A stretch of DNA of 64,000 nt from JANQRA01 sp035550735 (GTDB lineage Bacteria; Actinomycetota; Acidimicrobiia; Spongiisociales; ZC4RG35): NCBI GenBank assembly GCA_035550735.1, contig DASZOM010000046.1:28456-92455 (forward strand). Reading direction: 5' to 3'. Position numbers and translations under genes: made by a program. Of this stretch, positions 32,967 through 44,065 are shown piece by piece; position 1 is the stretch's first letter; the number at the start of each line of letters is the position of its first letter. The notes beneath the pieces were generated by a model that did not search any database, was not told the DNA's origin, and saw nothing but the letters and a program-made list of their open reading frames with translations.

Positions 32967-34378
32967 CGCTCCTCCTGACACAACATCCTGGCGAGTCTGG
33001 TCCGGGTTATCTTGCGCTGCTCCCCGGCGGCGTTGACGATCTCGTCGTCCCGGCTCCGGTCGTGGCGCTCCCGGGCGATCTCGAGCATCTCCTCGGCGGT
33101 CTTCCCGGTGGCGTAGACGATGAAGGTGAACCCGTGCTTCTCCTCGTATCGCCGGTTGACCTCGACCAGGTCGCGCAGTGTGGCTCTCGATGCGGTGGCG
33201 GTCTCCGACTGCTCCCGATTGGCCACCATGTCACCACGCTCGCCGATCCGGGGGTGGGCGCCGAAAGCCTCCAGCCAATCGTCCTCGCTCAGGCCATCGA
33301 AGGCGGTCTCCGCCGTGGCCAGGACGGAAGGCACCGAGGAGAAGGGGCGGGCTCCCGCCATCGTCTCGGCCCACGCCGAGGAGCCGCAGGCGCCCTCGAA
33401 GAAGCGTCGTGCCTGTGTCCCGGTGAGCGAGTTGAGGTAGGCGACACAACCTGCGCCGGCCGCGGCCGGCTCGGGGCGGCCCATCACACGGAGACGGGCG
33501 AAGCCCCCGTCGGGGTGGATGGAGAGTCGCAGATGGGAGCAAGTCTCCCCGTCGGGCACCGTGATCCGATTTCGCCGGTCGGCCTCGACGGGCGTTCTGT
33601 CCACCACACGTCTCCACGTCGAGCCGTCTCCGGAGAGCTCGACGGAGACCCATCCCGGCGCGTTCCCCTTGAAGTGGGTGGTGTCGGCCTCGATCTCGAC
33701 GACGCTTCCGGGGATGCCGAGTCTCACCACGATCCAGTCGTGACCCTGGTCACGGCGACGTTTGGTCTCCCACCCGTCCCACATCCCAGCGGAGCGGGTG
33801 GGGCGAAGCACGTTGGAAGGATGGGAGTAGTGGAGATCGGAGGCGTCGATCACCTCGCCCCCGAGCACAGCCGAGGCGAGATCGACCAACCCGTCGGAGC
33901 AGATGGCGGCGACGTCGGGCACAGGCTCCCCCTCCACCCGAAGACGCGCCACCCCGCCGTCGGGGAAGATGTTGAGCCGGACCATGGCGACCCGGGGAGC
34001 GGTGGCCACGTCGAAGACGGCGACCGAGTCTCCGGCCAGGTCGCTGCGCGGGATCAGCTCGAACCACTCCGCCTCGTCGGTGTCCGACTCCCCGGCACCG
34101 TCCAGGGAGAACTGCTCCGGGTAGTTGCCGGTGAAATACGAGGTGTCGACCGTGACCCTTCGCACCCTGCCCGGTATCCCCAGGGCGACGACACACCAGT
34201 CGTGACCGGGCTCACGACGCCTCCGGGTCTCCCATCCGTCCATCCACTTGCCCCGGTCGGTGTACTCGTGATTTGCGATCGGGCCTGAGCTCTCGAGCAG
34301 ATTGGCCGCCTCGGCGAAGAACTCGTCGTTGCACATGACGACACGCCCGCCAACCCGCTCCGAGATGAGATCGATCAT
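32963..34378 (-). CDS. Bifunctional allantoicase / OHCU decarboxylase
   Basis: A 471-residue fusion. Residues about 1-305 are allantoicase with its two homologous halves, each carrying DGWE(T)xRRR and GHDW motifs (about 47-60 and 200-214). Residues about 310-471 are OHCU decarboxylase with GAHPRIGERGD holding the catalytic His, followed by NREQS and KHGFTFIVYATGKTAEEML. The decarboxylase makes S-allantoin from OHCU; the allantoicase splits allantoate to ureidoglycolate and urea. The two halves act on either side of allantoinase, encoded immediately upstream. Both ends overlap neighbours by ATGA. Confidence 0.93.
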   Translation of the reverse strand: MIDLISERVGGRVVMCNDEFFAEAANLLESSGPIANHEYTDRGKWMDGWETRRRREPGHDWCVVALGIPGRVRRVTVDTSYFTGNYPEQFSLDGAGESDTDEAEWFELIPRSDLAGDSVAVFDVATAPRVAMVRLNIFPDGGVARLRVEGEPVPDVAAICSDGLVDLASAVLGGEVIDASDLHYSHPSNVLRPTRSAGMWDGWETKRRRDQGHDWIVVRLGIPGSVVEIEADTTHFKGNAPGWVSVELSGDGSTWRRVVDRTPVEADRRNRITVPDGETCSHLRLSIHPDGGFARLRVMGRPEPAAAGAGCVAYLNSLTGTQARRFFEGACGSSAWAETMAGARPFSSVPSVLATAETAFDGLSEDDWLEAFGAHPRIGERGDMVANREQSETATASRATLRDLVEVNRRYEEKHGFTFIVYATGKTAEEMLEIARERHDRSRDDEIVNAAGEQRKITRTRLARMLCQEER

Positions 34379-35622
34379 TTCCGGGCCAGCATCCTGCCAC
34401 GGCCGACGGTCACATTGTCGCCGTCGAACACGACCTCGCCCCGGAGGCGGGTCTCCCGGATCCGGCCGCGCAGACGTCGCCCCTCGTAGGGCGTGAGTGG
34501 GTGTCGATGATGAAGATCGGGCCCGGAGACGACGAAACGGTCATCGGGCTCGAACACGACGAAGTCCGCATCCTTGCCGATCTCGATCGAGCCCTTGCGC
34601 TCGTCGATGCCGGCGAGACGGGCTGGGGCGAGGGCCAGCCACTCGGCGAGGTCCTCCACCCCGATGCCCCTCTCGACGGCTCCGGTCCACGTCGCCTGGA
34701 GCCGCAGCTGCACCGATGCGATCCCGCCCCAAGCGGTGGAGAAGTCGCCCCGTTTCAGGCCCGGCGGTGCCGGGGAGTGGTCGGAGACCACCATCTGCAG
34801 GGCGCCCGACGAGAGGGCCTGCCACAGAGCCTCACGATGCTCCACAGAGCGGATCGGCGGGGCGCACTTGAACTCGGGGCCGGTCACGTCGGCGTCGGTG
34901 AAGGTCAAGTAATGCGGGCAGGTCTCGCCACTGAGCCCGCCCGCTGCCACGGCGTCTGCACCCGGGCCGGAAGACACGTGGAGGACGTGGACCGGGGAGT
35001 CGAGCATGGCGAGACCCTCGATGGCAATGGTCTCGGCCTCCACCGGGCGTGACCGGAGATAGTCGGGGTACGACCCACCCTCCGGGGGCCGGATCAGGTG
35101 GTCGGCTTCGGCGTGGACCAGCAGGGGGACGTCGAGACGAAGCCCCTCCAGATCGTCCAGATCCATCGCCGGGCACTCCGGGACCCCGGAATCGGTGAGG
35201 AAGACCTTGAATCCGCACACACCGGCCGAGACCAGCCCCTCGACCTCGCCCTCCGAGCCGGGGATGATGCCGCCCCAGAAGGCGACATCCACGCTGATCG
35301 CCCCCTCGGCCGCCTCACGCTTGAGTCGTAGAGCATCCACATCCACAGTCGGGGGGATCGAGTTGAGCGGCATGTCGACGATCGTCGTCGTGCCGCCGGC
35401 GGCTGCGGCCCTGGTGGCGCTCGCGAAACCCTCCCATTCCGTCCTGCCAGGCTCGTTGACGTGGACGTGTGAGTCGACCAGCCCGGGAAGGACCACGAGG
35501 TCACCGAGATCGTCGTCCGCCGGTTCCTCCCCGATCGAGACGATCGATCCCTCCTCGTGCCGCACGGTGGCCGGGCGGACCCCGTCGGGGAGCACCACTC
35601 TCTTCGACCTGAAGCTGGGCAC
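34375..35622 (-). CDS. Allantoinase
   Basis: Zinc-dependent opening of the allantoin ring to allantoate. The 415-residue dihydroorotase-like amidohydrolase has LPGLVDSHVHVNEPGRTEWE with the HxH pair, GFKVFLTDSG with the carboxylated Lys, LLVHAEAD and HVLHVSSG histidines, and the Asp in VVSDHSPAPP. GTG at 35622 is supported by a TATGTT -10 box 6 nt upstream. It leads the four-gene urate-to-ureidoglycolate operon and is divergent from the aminotransferase. Confidence 0.93.
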   Translation of the reverse strand: MPSFRSKRVVLPDGVRPATVRHEEGSIVSIGEEPADDDLGDLVVLPGLVDSHVHVNEPGRTEWEGFASATRAAAAGGTTTIVDMPLNSIPPTVDVDALRLKREAAEGAISVDVAFWGGIIPGSEGEVEGLVSAGVCGFKVFLTDSGVPECPAMDLDDLEGLRLDVPLLVHAEADHLIRPPEGGSYPDYLRSRPVEAETIAIEGLAMLDSPVHVLHVSSGPGADAVAAGGLSGETCPHYLTFTDADVTGPEFKCAPPIRSVEHREALWQALSSGALQMVVSDHSPAPPGLKRGDFSTAWGGIASVQLRLQATWTGAVERGIGVEDLAEWLALAPARLAGIDERKGSIEIGKDADFVVFEPDDRFVVSGPDLHHRHPLTPYEGRRLRGRIRETRLRGEVVFDGDNVTVGRGRMLARK

Positions 35623-35628
35623 CGGAGG

Positions 35629-35670
35629 AACATACCCACCGGGCCCGACCCTCCCGCCGCTGGTTAGTCT
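35629..35670. promoter_or_regulatory. Divergent leaderless promoters (allantoinase / aminotransferase)
   Basis: Minus-strand TATGTT (35634 to 35629) ends 6 nt before the GTG at 35622. Plus-strand TAGTCT (35665-35670) ends 8 nt before the ATG at 35679. Confidence 0.5.
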
Positions 35671-35678
35671 CTCCGTTG

Positions 35679-36956
35679 ATGGCCGATCTGCTCTCACGTC
35701 ACAACGACGTTCTCGCACCAGTCATTAACTTCAACACCAAGATCCACGCCGAGCGGGCGGAGGGTCTCTGGGTGTACGACCCGGACGGCAATCGTTGGGC
35801 CGACTTCGCCTGCGGCACGGCAGTCCTCAATCTCGGGCACCGCCATCCCGCGGTGATGGAGGCGGCACGAGCCCAGATGGACAAGCTGGTCCATTCCGGG
35901 ATGGTGGTCCACTTCGAGTCTCTGGTCGCCGCCGCGGAGAAGCTGCGGGACGTCACACCCGATGGGATCGAGAAGTTCGCCTACGCCAACTCGGGGGCGG
36001 AGGCGGTGGAGGCCGCGGTGAAGCTGGCCAAGCACGCCTCGCGCCGCCAGGGAGTCATCACCTTCCGCGGCGGTTTCCATGGGCGCACCATGGGGTCGGT
36101 GTCATACACGACGTCGAACGCCAAGTACCGGGACGGATACCACCCGGTCCTGGGCTCGGTCTTCGTCGCCCCGTTCCCCCATCCCTACCGATGGGGTGTC
36201 GACGTCGAGACCGCCACCGACCGATCACTCCACGAGCTGCGGATGATGTTCAAGCACGTCGTCCTGCCCCGGGAGATCGCCTGTTTCCTGGTGGAGCCCG
36301 TCCAGGGTGAAGGGGGCTATTACCCCGCACCGGCCCGCTTCCTCGAGGAGTTGCGCGGCCTCGCCGACGAGCACGGCATCCTGCTCATCTACGACGAGGT
36401 GCAGACAGGTTTCGGCCGGACCGCGGAGTGGTTCGCAGCAGACCACTACCCGGCGAAGCCCGACATCATGGCCATGGGCAAGGGCATCGCAAACGGCTTC
36501 CCCCTGTCGGCCTACGGTGCTTCCCGTGAGATGATCGACGGGTGGCCGGTCGGCTCCCATGGCACCACTTATGGGGGCAACCCGGTCTCGGCGGCCGCCA
36601 GCGTGGCGGTGATCGAGACCATGGCCGATCTCCTTCCCCATGCCCGCGACCTGTCCCGGCACGCCTTCGACCGTTTCGCCGAGATGGCCGAGCGTCACCC
36701 AACGATCGGGGATGTGCGCGGGCTGGGGCTGATGATCGGGGTCGAGTTCGTCGAGGACCGGGAGAGCCGTCGCCCTGACGCCAAGGCGTTCCAGCACGTG
36801 GCTGCGCACGCCTTCGATCGCGAGCTGATCATCATCGAATGCGGGCCGGATGGGAATGTCCTCCGTTTCATACCGCCGCTGATCACCACCATGGACGAGT
36901 TGGACTGGGCGCTCGACCTCGTCGACGAGGGTCTGGAGAGCTGGGAGCACAGCTGA
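35679..36956 (+). CDS. Class III aminotransferase (GabT/AGXT2-like)
   Basis: A 425-residue PLP enzyme. FACGTAVLNLGHRHPAVMEA, FAYANSGAEAVEAAVKLA, LVEPVQGEGGYYPAP, LIYDEVQTGFGRTAEWFA and MAMGKGIANGFPLSAYG, whose Lys binds PLP, are standard class III motifs. The family includes GABA, ornithine and alanine-glyoxylate (AGXT2) transaminases. It shares a divergent promoter region with allantoinase, so conversion of glyoxylate to glycine, or use of a ureide-derived amine, is an attractive but untested role. ATG at 35679 is chosen over an adjacent TTG. Confidence 0.85.
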   Translation: MADLLSRHNDVLAPVINFNTKIHAERAEGLWVYDPDGNRWADFACGTAVLNLGHRHPAVMEAARAQMDKLVHSGMVVHFESLVAAAEKLRDVTPDGIEKFAYANSGAEAVEAAVKLAKHASRRQGVITFRGGFHGRTMGSVSYTTSNAKYRDGYHPVLGSVFVAPFPHPYRWGVDVETATDRSLHELRMMFKHVVLPREIACFLVEPVQGEGGYYPAPARFLEELRGLADEHGILLIYDEVQTGFGRTAEWFAADHYPAKPDIMAMGKGIANGFPLSAYGASREMIDGWPVGSHGTTYGGNPVSAAASVAVIETMADLLPHARDLSRHAFDRFAEMAERHPTIGDVRGLGLMIGVEFVEDRESRRPDAKAFQHVAAHAFDRELIIIECGPDGNVLRFIPPLITTMDELDWALDLVDEGLESWEHS

Positions 36957-37009
36957 CCAGCCGGCCGGGGACGGGAACCGTCGCGGCGGCCTCTTCCATC
37001 TAATAGATC

Positions 37010-37822
37010 ATGAGAACGAAGGCTCTTGGTCTCTTTGCCGTCCTGTCCGTGCTGGTGTCGGCCTGTGGCGCACCGGCCGGAGGTGGGACCGGGGGCGTCG
37101 ACGGCGACGAACCGGTGTTGCAGATCATCTCCGAGGGTGGGTTCGTCCCCGTCGAGATGAGCCTGAACAACGGCCCCCGATACACGCTGCTCGGTGACGG
37201 ACGGCTGATCCACCAGGGCTTCCAGACGTTGCAGTACCCCGGGCCGCTCCTGCCTCCCTATCTGGTCGCCAGGCTCGATGAGAGTCAGATGAACTCCGTT
37301 CTCGCCATGGTGGATCGGATCGGTCTGCCCGAGATCACCGATGAGCACGACGACAGCGCGGCGAGCATGGTCGCCGACGCCGCCACCGACCGGATCACCT
37401 ACTGGGATGCGGAGGGTGGGGAGCACAGCTACTCGGTCTATGCGCTCGGGATGGGTGAAGGCACGTCCGAGCGCAACGCCGCCTTCCTCGAGCTGGTACA
37501 GACATTCGACGAGTTCGTGGCCGGAGCGGAGTCCGAGGACTACCAGCCGGAGCGGGTGCGGGTGATCGTCTTTCCCGACCCGTTCATCGACCCCGCCTTC
37601 AGCGACGAGCGGGAATGGCCGCTGGACGAGAGTTGGGACCAGTGGCAAGAGCTTCCCAATGGGTCCACCTGCCGGATGGTCGACGCCGAAGCACTGGACG
37701 TGTTCACGGACGCCACCCAGGCAACCACCTGGCAGATTCCCGAAGGCTCTGGGTTCTCGGGCCCGGTCCAGCTCCTGGTGCGCCCGCTCCACCCGGGCGA
37801 ACCGGACTGCCCCGAGGTCTGA
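37010..37822 (+). CDS. Putative lipoprotein of unknown function
   Basis: A 270-residue protein with a classical lipoprotein signal: basic n-region, hydrophobic core and lipobox LVSAC, giving Cys19. The mature part starts with a Gly-rich linker and continues as a mixed alpha/beta domain with no recognised family; NNGPRYTLLGDGRLIHQG suggests a beta-rich start. Only one other Cys pair (about residues 219 and 268) is visible and could form a disulfide. Monocistronic, convergent with the TrpB2 gene (7 bp apart). Confidence 0.75.
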   Translation: MRTKALGLFAVLSVLVSACGAPAGGGTGGVDGDEPVLQIISEGGFVPVEMSLNNGPRYTLLGDGRLIHQGFQTLQYPGPLLPPYLVARLDESQMNSVLAMVDRIGLPEITDEHDDSAASMVADAATDRITYWDAEGGEHSYSVYALGMGEGTSERNAAFLELVQTFDEFVAGAESEDYQPERVRVIVFPDPFIDPAFSDEREWPLDESWDQWQELPNGSTCRMVDAEALDVFTDATQATTWQIPEGSGFSGPVQLLVRPLHPGEPDCPEV

Positions 37823-37829
37823 TCCGGCT

Positions 37830-39188
37830 CTAGCCGGCGACCACCGGCACCTTCTGCATCGCCTCGTCGATGCGCTCCTGGGGGTGCTCGTAGTCGACCA
37901 GCTCGCCGCCCAGGTAGGCCTGATAGGAGCCCATGTCGAAGTGGCCATGCCCACTCAGGTTGAAGAGGATCACCTTCTCCTCCCCGTCATCCCTGGCTCG
38001 CTCCGCCTCGCGCATGGCCGCCGCCACGGCATGGGTCGGCTCGGGGCCGGGGATGATTCCCTCCACCCGGGCGAACTGCACGGCGCGTTCGAAGGTCTCG
38101 GTCTGCTGCAGGGCCTGGGACTGGATGATCCCCAACTCGTGGAGATGGGAGACGAGAGGCGCCATCCCGTGATAGCGAAGGCCACCGGCGTGGATCGGGT
38201 CCGGGATGAACGGATGGCCCAGGGTGTGCATCTTCACCAGTGGGGTCATCTGCCCGGTGTCGCCGAAATCGAATTGGTAGCTGCCACGGGTCAGTGAGGG
38301 CGCCGCCGCCGGCTCGATCGCCCAGATCGCCGGATCCATGTTCCCGGCCAGCTTCTCCCGGATGAACGGGAACACCAGGCCGGAGAAGTTCGAGCCGCCC
38401 CCGGTGCACCCGATGATCACATCCGGTGTCTCCTCGACCAGCGCCATCTGCTTCAGCGCCTCCTCACCGATCACCGTCTGATGCATGAGGACGTGGTTGA
38501 GGACCGACCCCAGCGAGTACTTGACGTCCTCGTTGGTCGCGGCCACCTCGACCGCCTCGGAGATGGCGATGCCCAGGCTTCCCGGCGTGTCCGGATCCTC
38601 GGCAAGGACCCTGCGCCCGTACTCGGTGTTGGTGGACGGAGAAGGGTGGATGACCCCGCCGTAGGTCTCGATGATCGCCTTGCGGTAGGGCTTTTGGTCA
38701 TACGAGGAGCGCACCTGATACACCTCGCACTCCAGCCCGAACATGGCACAGGCGAAGGCGAGCGCCGACCCCCATTGCCCGGCGCCGGTCTCGGTGGACA
38801 GCTTCCTCACACCGGCCTTGGCGTTGTAGAACGCCTGGGGCACCGCGGTGTTCGGCTTGTGCGAGCCGACCGGGCTCACCCCCTCGTACTTGTAGTAGAT
38901 CCGGGCCGGGCCGCCGATCAGCTTCTCCAGCCCATGGGCGCGGAACATCGGCGTGGGCCGCCACAGCCGGTAGACCTCACGCACCTCCTCGGGAATCTCG
39001 ATGAAGCGTTCCGTCGCCACCTCCTGGAGGATGAGGTCCATGGGGAAGAGGGGTGCGAGGTCGTCGGGCCCGACGGGCTCATGGGTCCCCGGGTGCAGCA
39101 CCGGTGGCGGTGGGCTGGGGAGGTCGGGGACGATGTTGTACCAATGAGTGGGGAGATCGGACTCCGCCAGCGTGATCTTGGTCGCCAT
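37830..39188 (-). CDS. Tryptophan synthase beta-like protein, TrpB2 family
   Basis: A 452-residue PLP enzyme of the TrpB2 (long) group, recognised by WYNIVPDLPSPPPPVLHPGT, RPTPMFRAHGLEKL, the PLP lysine in VGSHKPNTAVPQAFY, ETGAGQWGSALAFAC and IGCTGGGSNFSG. TrpB2 makes tryptophan from indole and serine but is poorly activated by TrpA; it may salvage indole or supply another activity. No other trp gene is nearby. ATG at 39188 has TAGGGT ending 6 nt upstream. Confidence 0.92.
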   Translation of the reverse strand: MATKITLAESDLPTHWYNIVPDLPSPPPPVLHPGTHEPVGPDDLAPLFPMDLILQEVATERFIEIPEEVREVYRLWRPTPMFRAHGLEKLIGGPARIYYKYEGVSPVGSHKPNTAVPQAFYNAKAGVRKLSTETGAGQWGSALAFACAMFGLECEVYQVRSSYDQKPYRKAIIETYGGVIHPSPSTNTEYGRRVLAEDPDTPGSLGIAISEAVEVAATNEDVKYSLGSVLNHVLMHQTVIGEEALKQMALVEETPDVIIGCTGGGSNFSGLVFPFIREKLAGNMDPAIWAIEPAAAPSLTRGSYQFDFGDTGQMTPLVKMHTLGHPFIPDPIHAGGLRYHGMAPLVSHLHELGIIQSQALQQTETFERAVQFARVEGIIPGPEPTHAVAAAMREAERARDDGEEKVILFNLSGHGHFDMGSYQAYLGGELVDYEHPQERIDEAMQKVPVVAG

Positions 39189-39194
39189 CAGCCA

Positions 39195-39229
39195 ACCCTA
39201 CGCGCCCAGATCCGAAGGTGGCCTAGCCT
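39195..39229. promoter_or_regulatory. Divergent leaderless promoters (TrpB2 / MBL-fold lipoprotein)
   Basis: Minus-strand TAGGGT (39200 to 39195) ends 6 nt before the ATG at 39188. Plus-strand TAGCCT (39224-39229) ends 6 nt before the ATG at 39236. Confidence 0.5.
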
Positions 39230-39235
39230 GATGGC

Positions 39236-40039
39236 ATGACCGAGATCGGTCTGATCACACGCAGGATGCTGCTGAGGGACATGGGGAAGGCGGGTCTTGC
39301 GGTGGTGGTCCTCGGCTCCGCCGCCTGTTCCCCGGAGTCGGCATCGGAGACCACGACATCGGCACCGGGCGCCACCACCTCCTCGCAGGGGGCGACCTCC
39401 ACCTCCCAGGGCGGCCCGTCGACCACGTCGTCAGGGGGCAAGCCGGCAGGTCACCAATGGCACCGGGTCAACCTCGACTTCGTCTCCGCATACATCCTCT
39501 ACCGGGGTGGTGAGGCGGCGATCGTCGACACCGGTGTCAGCGGAAGCGAAGGCGCGATCGAAGCCGGCCTGACCGAGCTCGGTCTGGGCTGGGGCGCCGT
39601 CGGGACGGTGGTGCTGACCCATCTCCACCCCGACCACCAGGGGAGCCTCCCGGCGGTGATCGCGGCCACGAGCGAGTCGATGCCCTGGTTTGCCGGAGCC
39701 GGCGACATCGATGGGATCGAGGCTCCCACCGAGGGTCAGGCGGTGGGGGACGGCGACGTCGTCTTCGGGAGCCTGGAGATCATCGAGACCCCGGGTCACA
39801 CCCCAGGACACATCTGCGTGCTCGATCCCATCGCCGGAATCCTCGTCGCCGGTGACGCCCTGACCGGGATCGATGGGGGTGTGGGGGGCCCGAACCCCGA
39901 CTTCACCCCGGACATGGACCTCGCCAACGCCTCGGTGTCCAAGCTCACCGGGTTCGACTACGAGGTCGCCCTCTTCGGGCATGGTGAGCCGGTCATCTCG
40001 GGGGCCTCGGCCCTGGTGGCCGAGTTGGCAGGCGGTTGA
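39236..40039 (+). CDS. Exported MBL-fold metallohydrolase with Tat-type lipoprotein signal
   Basis: A 267-residue protein. TRRMLLRDMGKAGLAVVVLG then SAAC gives a twin-arginine signal (Arg9-Arg10) ending in a lipobox at Cys31. A Thr/Ser-rich linker of about 35 residues follows, then a metallo-beta-lactamase fold with the zinc motif HLHPDH, a later ETPGHTPGHICV and GDALTG, and a final His in LFGHGEP. Tat export of a folded metal enzyme anchored outside is consistent. Hydrolysed substrate unknown; beta-lactamase, lactonase and glyoxalase II types share these motifs. Confidence 0.85.
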   Translation: MTEIGLITRRMLLRDMGKAGLAVVVLGSAACSPESASETTTSAPGATTSSQGATSTSQGGPSTTSSGGKPAGHQWHRVNLDFVSAYILYRGGEAAIVDTGVSGSEGAIEAGLTELGLGWGAVGTVVLTHLHPDHQGSLPAVIAATSESMPWFAGAGDIDGIEAPTEGQAVGDGDVVFGSLEIIETPGHTPGHICVLDPIAGILVAGDALTGIDGGVGGPNPDFTPDMDLANASVSKLTGFDYEVALFGHGEPVISGASALVAELAGG

Positions 40040-40051
40040 GAGCCGGCACCC

Positions 40052-40525
40052 TTGGAGCTCCATGACTTCCTGGCAGGCATCGCCGTCCTGGTCGGACTGG
40101 TCGGAACGGTGGTGGCCATCATCCCCGGGATCGTGCTCCAGGTGGTGGCGGTGGGCATCTGGGCGTTGGAGGAGTCCTCGGTGATCGGCTGGATCGTGCT
40201 CGGTCTGGTCTTCTCCCTGGCCGTGGCGGCAACCGTGCTCAAGTACGCGTTCCCCGGCCGGCGCCTCCGGGAGGTCGGCATCCCTCGCTCGGTGCTGTTC
40301 CTCGCGGTCTTCGCAGGGACCATCGGCCTGTTCTTCGCCGTCGTCGGAGGGCCTCTCGCCTTCCTCGGCGTGATCTATCTGTTCGAGAGGGCCCGGGTCG
40401 GCGCCGAGCGGGCCTGGACATCGACCAAGGAGGCGGCCCGGGCCGTGATGACATCGGTCGGGATCGAATTGGCGGGGGCCTCGCTGATCCTCGTCGTCTT
40501 CGCCGTGGGAGCAGTTCTCACCTGA
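40052..40525 (+). CDS. DUF456 family membrane protein
   Basis: A 157-residue protein with about four hydrophobic segments. LVGLVGTVVAIIPGIVLQVV (about 15-34) matches the DUF456 pattern LxGLxGTxxPxxPG, and the small-residue-rich VVGGPLAFLGVIYLFER pattern follows. TTG at 40052 lies 12 bp after the MBL gene, so the pair is probably cotranscribed. Function of DUF456 proteins is unknown. Palindromic repeat copy 3 begins right at its stop. Confidence 0.75.
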   Translation: MELHDFLAGIAVLVGLVGTVVAIIPGIVLQVVAVGIWALEESSVIGWIVLGLVFSLAVAATVLKYAFPGRRLREVGIPRSVLFLAVFAGTIGLFFAVVGGPLAFLGVIYLFERARVGAERAWTSTKEAARAVMTSVGIELAGASLILVVFAVGAVLT

Positions 40526-40566
40526 CCTACGTGCAACGAACGTCGCCATACGACGTTCGTTGCACG

Positions 40567-40570
<4 letters not shown>
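40526..40570 (-). repeat. 45-nt palindromic repeat, copy 3 (inverted), between convergent genes
   Basis: Aligns with copies 1, 2 and 4 when read on the minus strand. It is the most symmetrical copy: ACGTGCAACGAACGTCG (40529-40545) and its exact complement (40551-40567) give a perfect 17-bp stem with loop CCATA. It starts directly after the DUF456 stop and overlaps the acs stop (40567-40569), so it can terminate both convergent transcripts. Confidence 0.92.
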
Positions 40571-42512
<1,942 letters not shown>

Positions 42513-42516
<4 letters not shown>

Positions 42517-43997
42517 GCGGATGTCTCCTCTTCGTTTGTCGGGACGGTCGAACCTACCAGCGGTGCGAGACGCGCCCATGAGACGATGCCGACGATGGCC
42601 GCCAGGTACATCACCAAGTCGCCGGTGACGGTGTAGGGCGTGTCCCTGGAGCCGCCGTACTCGGCGTACAGGATCTCCGAGGTGCCGAGGCCGGTGCTCG
42701 CCGTCAGCTCGCCGTCCGCCTCGACCACCGTCGACTTGCCGGTGACCGCGGAGTGGATGACCGGGACGCCCAACTCGACCGCCCGCATCCGGGTCATCCC
42801 GATGAACTGGTCCGATGTGGGTGCGTCCGGGCCGTAGGAGGCCTCGTTGGTCGCCACCACGATCACGTCGGCTCCGGCCCGACGGGCGCCCAGGGCGTAT
42901 CGGGAGAAGCCTCCCTCGAATGAGATGACCGACCCCAGGTTGCCCTCGAAGACGACCGGGCCCTCGCCGGGGATCATGTCGCGCGGCACGCGGTCCAGCG
43001 CCGGGATCCACTCGAAGAGCGGGCGCCAGGGGATGTACTCGCCGAACGGGACCGGATGCTGTTTGCGGTACTCGCCGAGGATCTCCCCGTTGGAGTCGAA
43101 GTAGACATTGGCGTTGACCCAGTGAGTGTCACTCACGGTTCGGTCCCCGCCGACCAGCATGGCGGCCCCGATGCGTCTCGCCTCGGCGGCGATGGCCCCC
43201 CCGATCTCGGGGTTGTTCACCGGGTCGGCATTGGTGGAGCCGGTGGAGCCCTCTGACCAGATGACCAGTGAGACCGACCCCGGTTCGATCTGCCTGGTCA
43301 GATCGAGGTGCTGTTGGAACGTGCGCAGTCGCTCGTCGGGCGGGCAGTGCTCGAAGGGACACGGTGTGGAGCCCTGGACGATGGCTACCGGGTGCCCCCC
43401 ACCACTCGTGCCACCGGCAATCACCCACACGAACGACCCGGCGATGACGATGAGGCCGATGCCGAGGCTCGCCCAGACCCCGGCTCCACGACCGCCGCCG
43501 GCCAATTGGGCGATGACGGCTGTGAGCAGGACGACCATCACAGTCAGCCCGGATGTGCCGATCACGGCGGCGGGAAGGCGAAAGAAGCTGTCGGAGAGGG
43601 CATAGCCGGCGGCGCCCCACTCCAGACCGCCGACCGGGAAGTGGTAGCGGGTCAATTCCATCACCGCCCAGCCACCCACGGCCAACGAGAGCCACCGAGC
43701 GGCAGAGAGCCCGGCGAACCCGGCGATCCACCAGCCGTAGACGGCGAGGAACAGGGCCTGCACCGGGACGAGGACCAGGGCGATGAGCTCGAGCTCGGCC
43801 AGCCACCACATCAGCCCGCCGAAGAAGGCCAGCCCGTAGACCGCACCGGCGAGAAGTCCCACTCTCCGCGTCGACGCCAGACGAATCGAGAGGAGGAAGA
43901 GGGCGATCCCGGGCAGGATCAGCCATCCCGGCCCGAAGGGAGGGAAAGCCAGGAAGGAGACGACTCCGGCGACGAGGGCGAGAACGACGGACCTCAC
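42513..43997 (-). CDS. Apolipoprotein N-acyltransferase-like protein lacking the catalytic Cys
   Basis: A 494-residue protein with an N-terminal membrane part of about six helices and a C-terminal nitrilase-fold domain, the layout of Lnt, which adds the third acyl chain to lipoproteins. The catalytic Glu is in LVIWSEGSTGS and the Lys in YRKQHPVPFGEYIPWR. The expected nucleophile segment (xICYExxF) reads SVISFEGGFSRYALG, with Ser in place of Cys. It may be inactive, use Ser, or have another role. The GTG start follows TACCCT by 8 nt, and it is coupled to acs by a 4-nt overlap. Confidence 0.82.
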
Positions 43998-44005
43998 GGC
44001 GGGTC

Positions 44006-44058
44006 AGGGTACGGGCGTCGTGGAGGGTGGCGGAGCCCCCCACACCGAAACCTAGAGT
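44006..44058. promoter_or_regulatory. Divergent leaderless promoters (Lnt-like / IMPase)
   Basis: Minus-strand TACCCT (44011 to 44006) ends 8 nt before the GTG at 43997. Plus-strand TAGAGT (44053-44058) ends 7 nt before the ATG at 44066. Confidence 0.5.
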
Positions 44059-44065
44059 CCATCGG

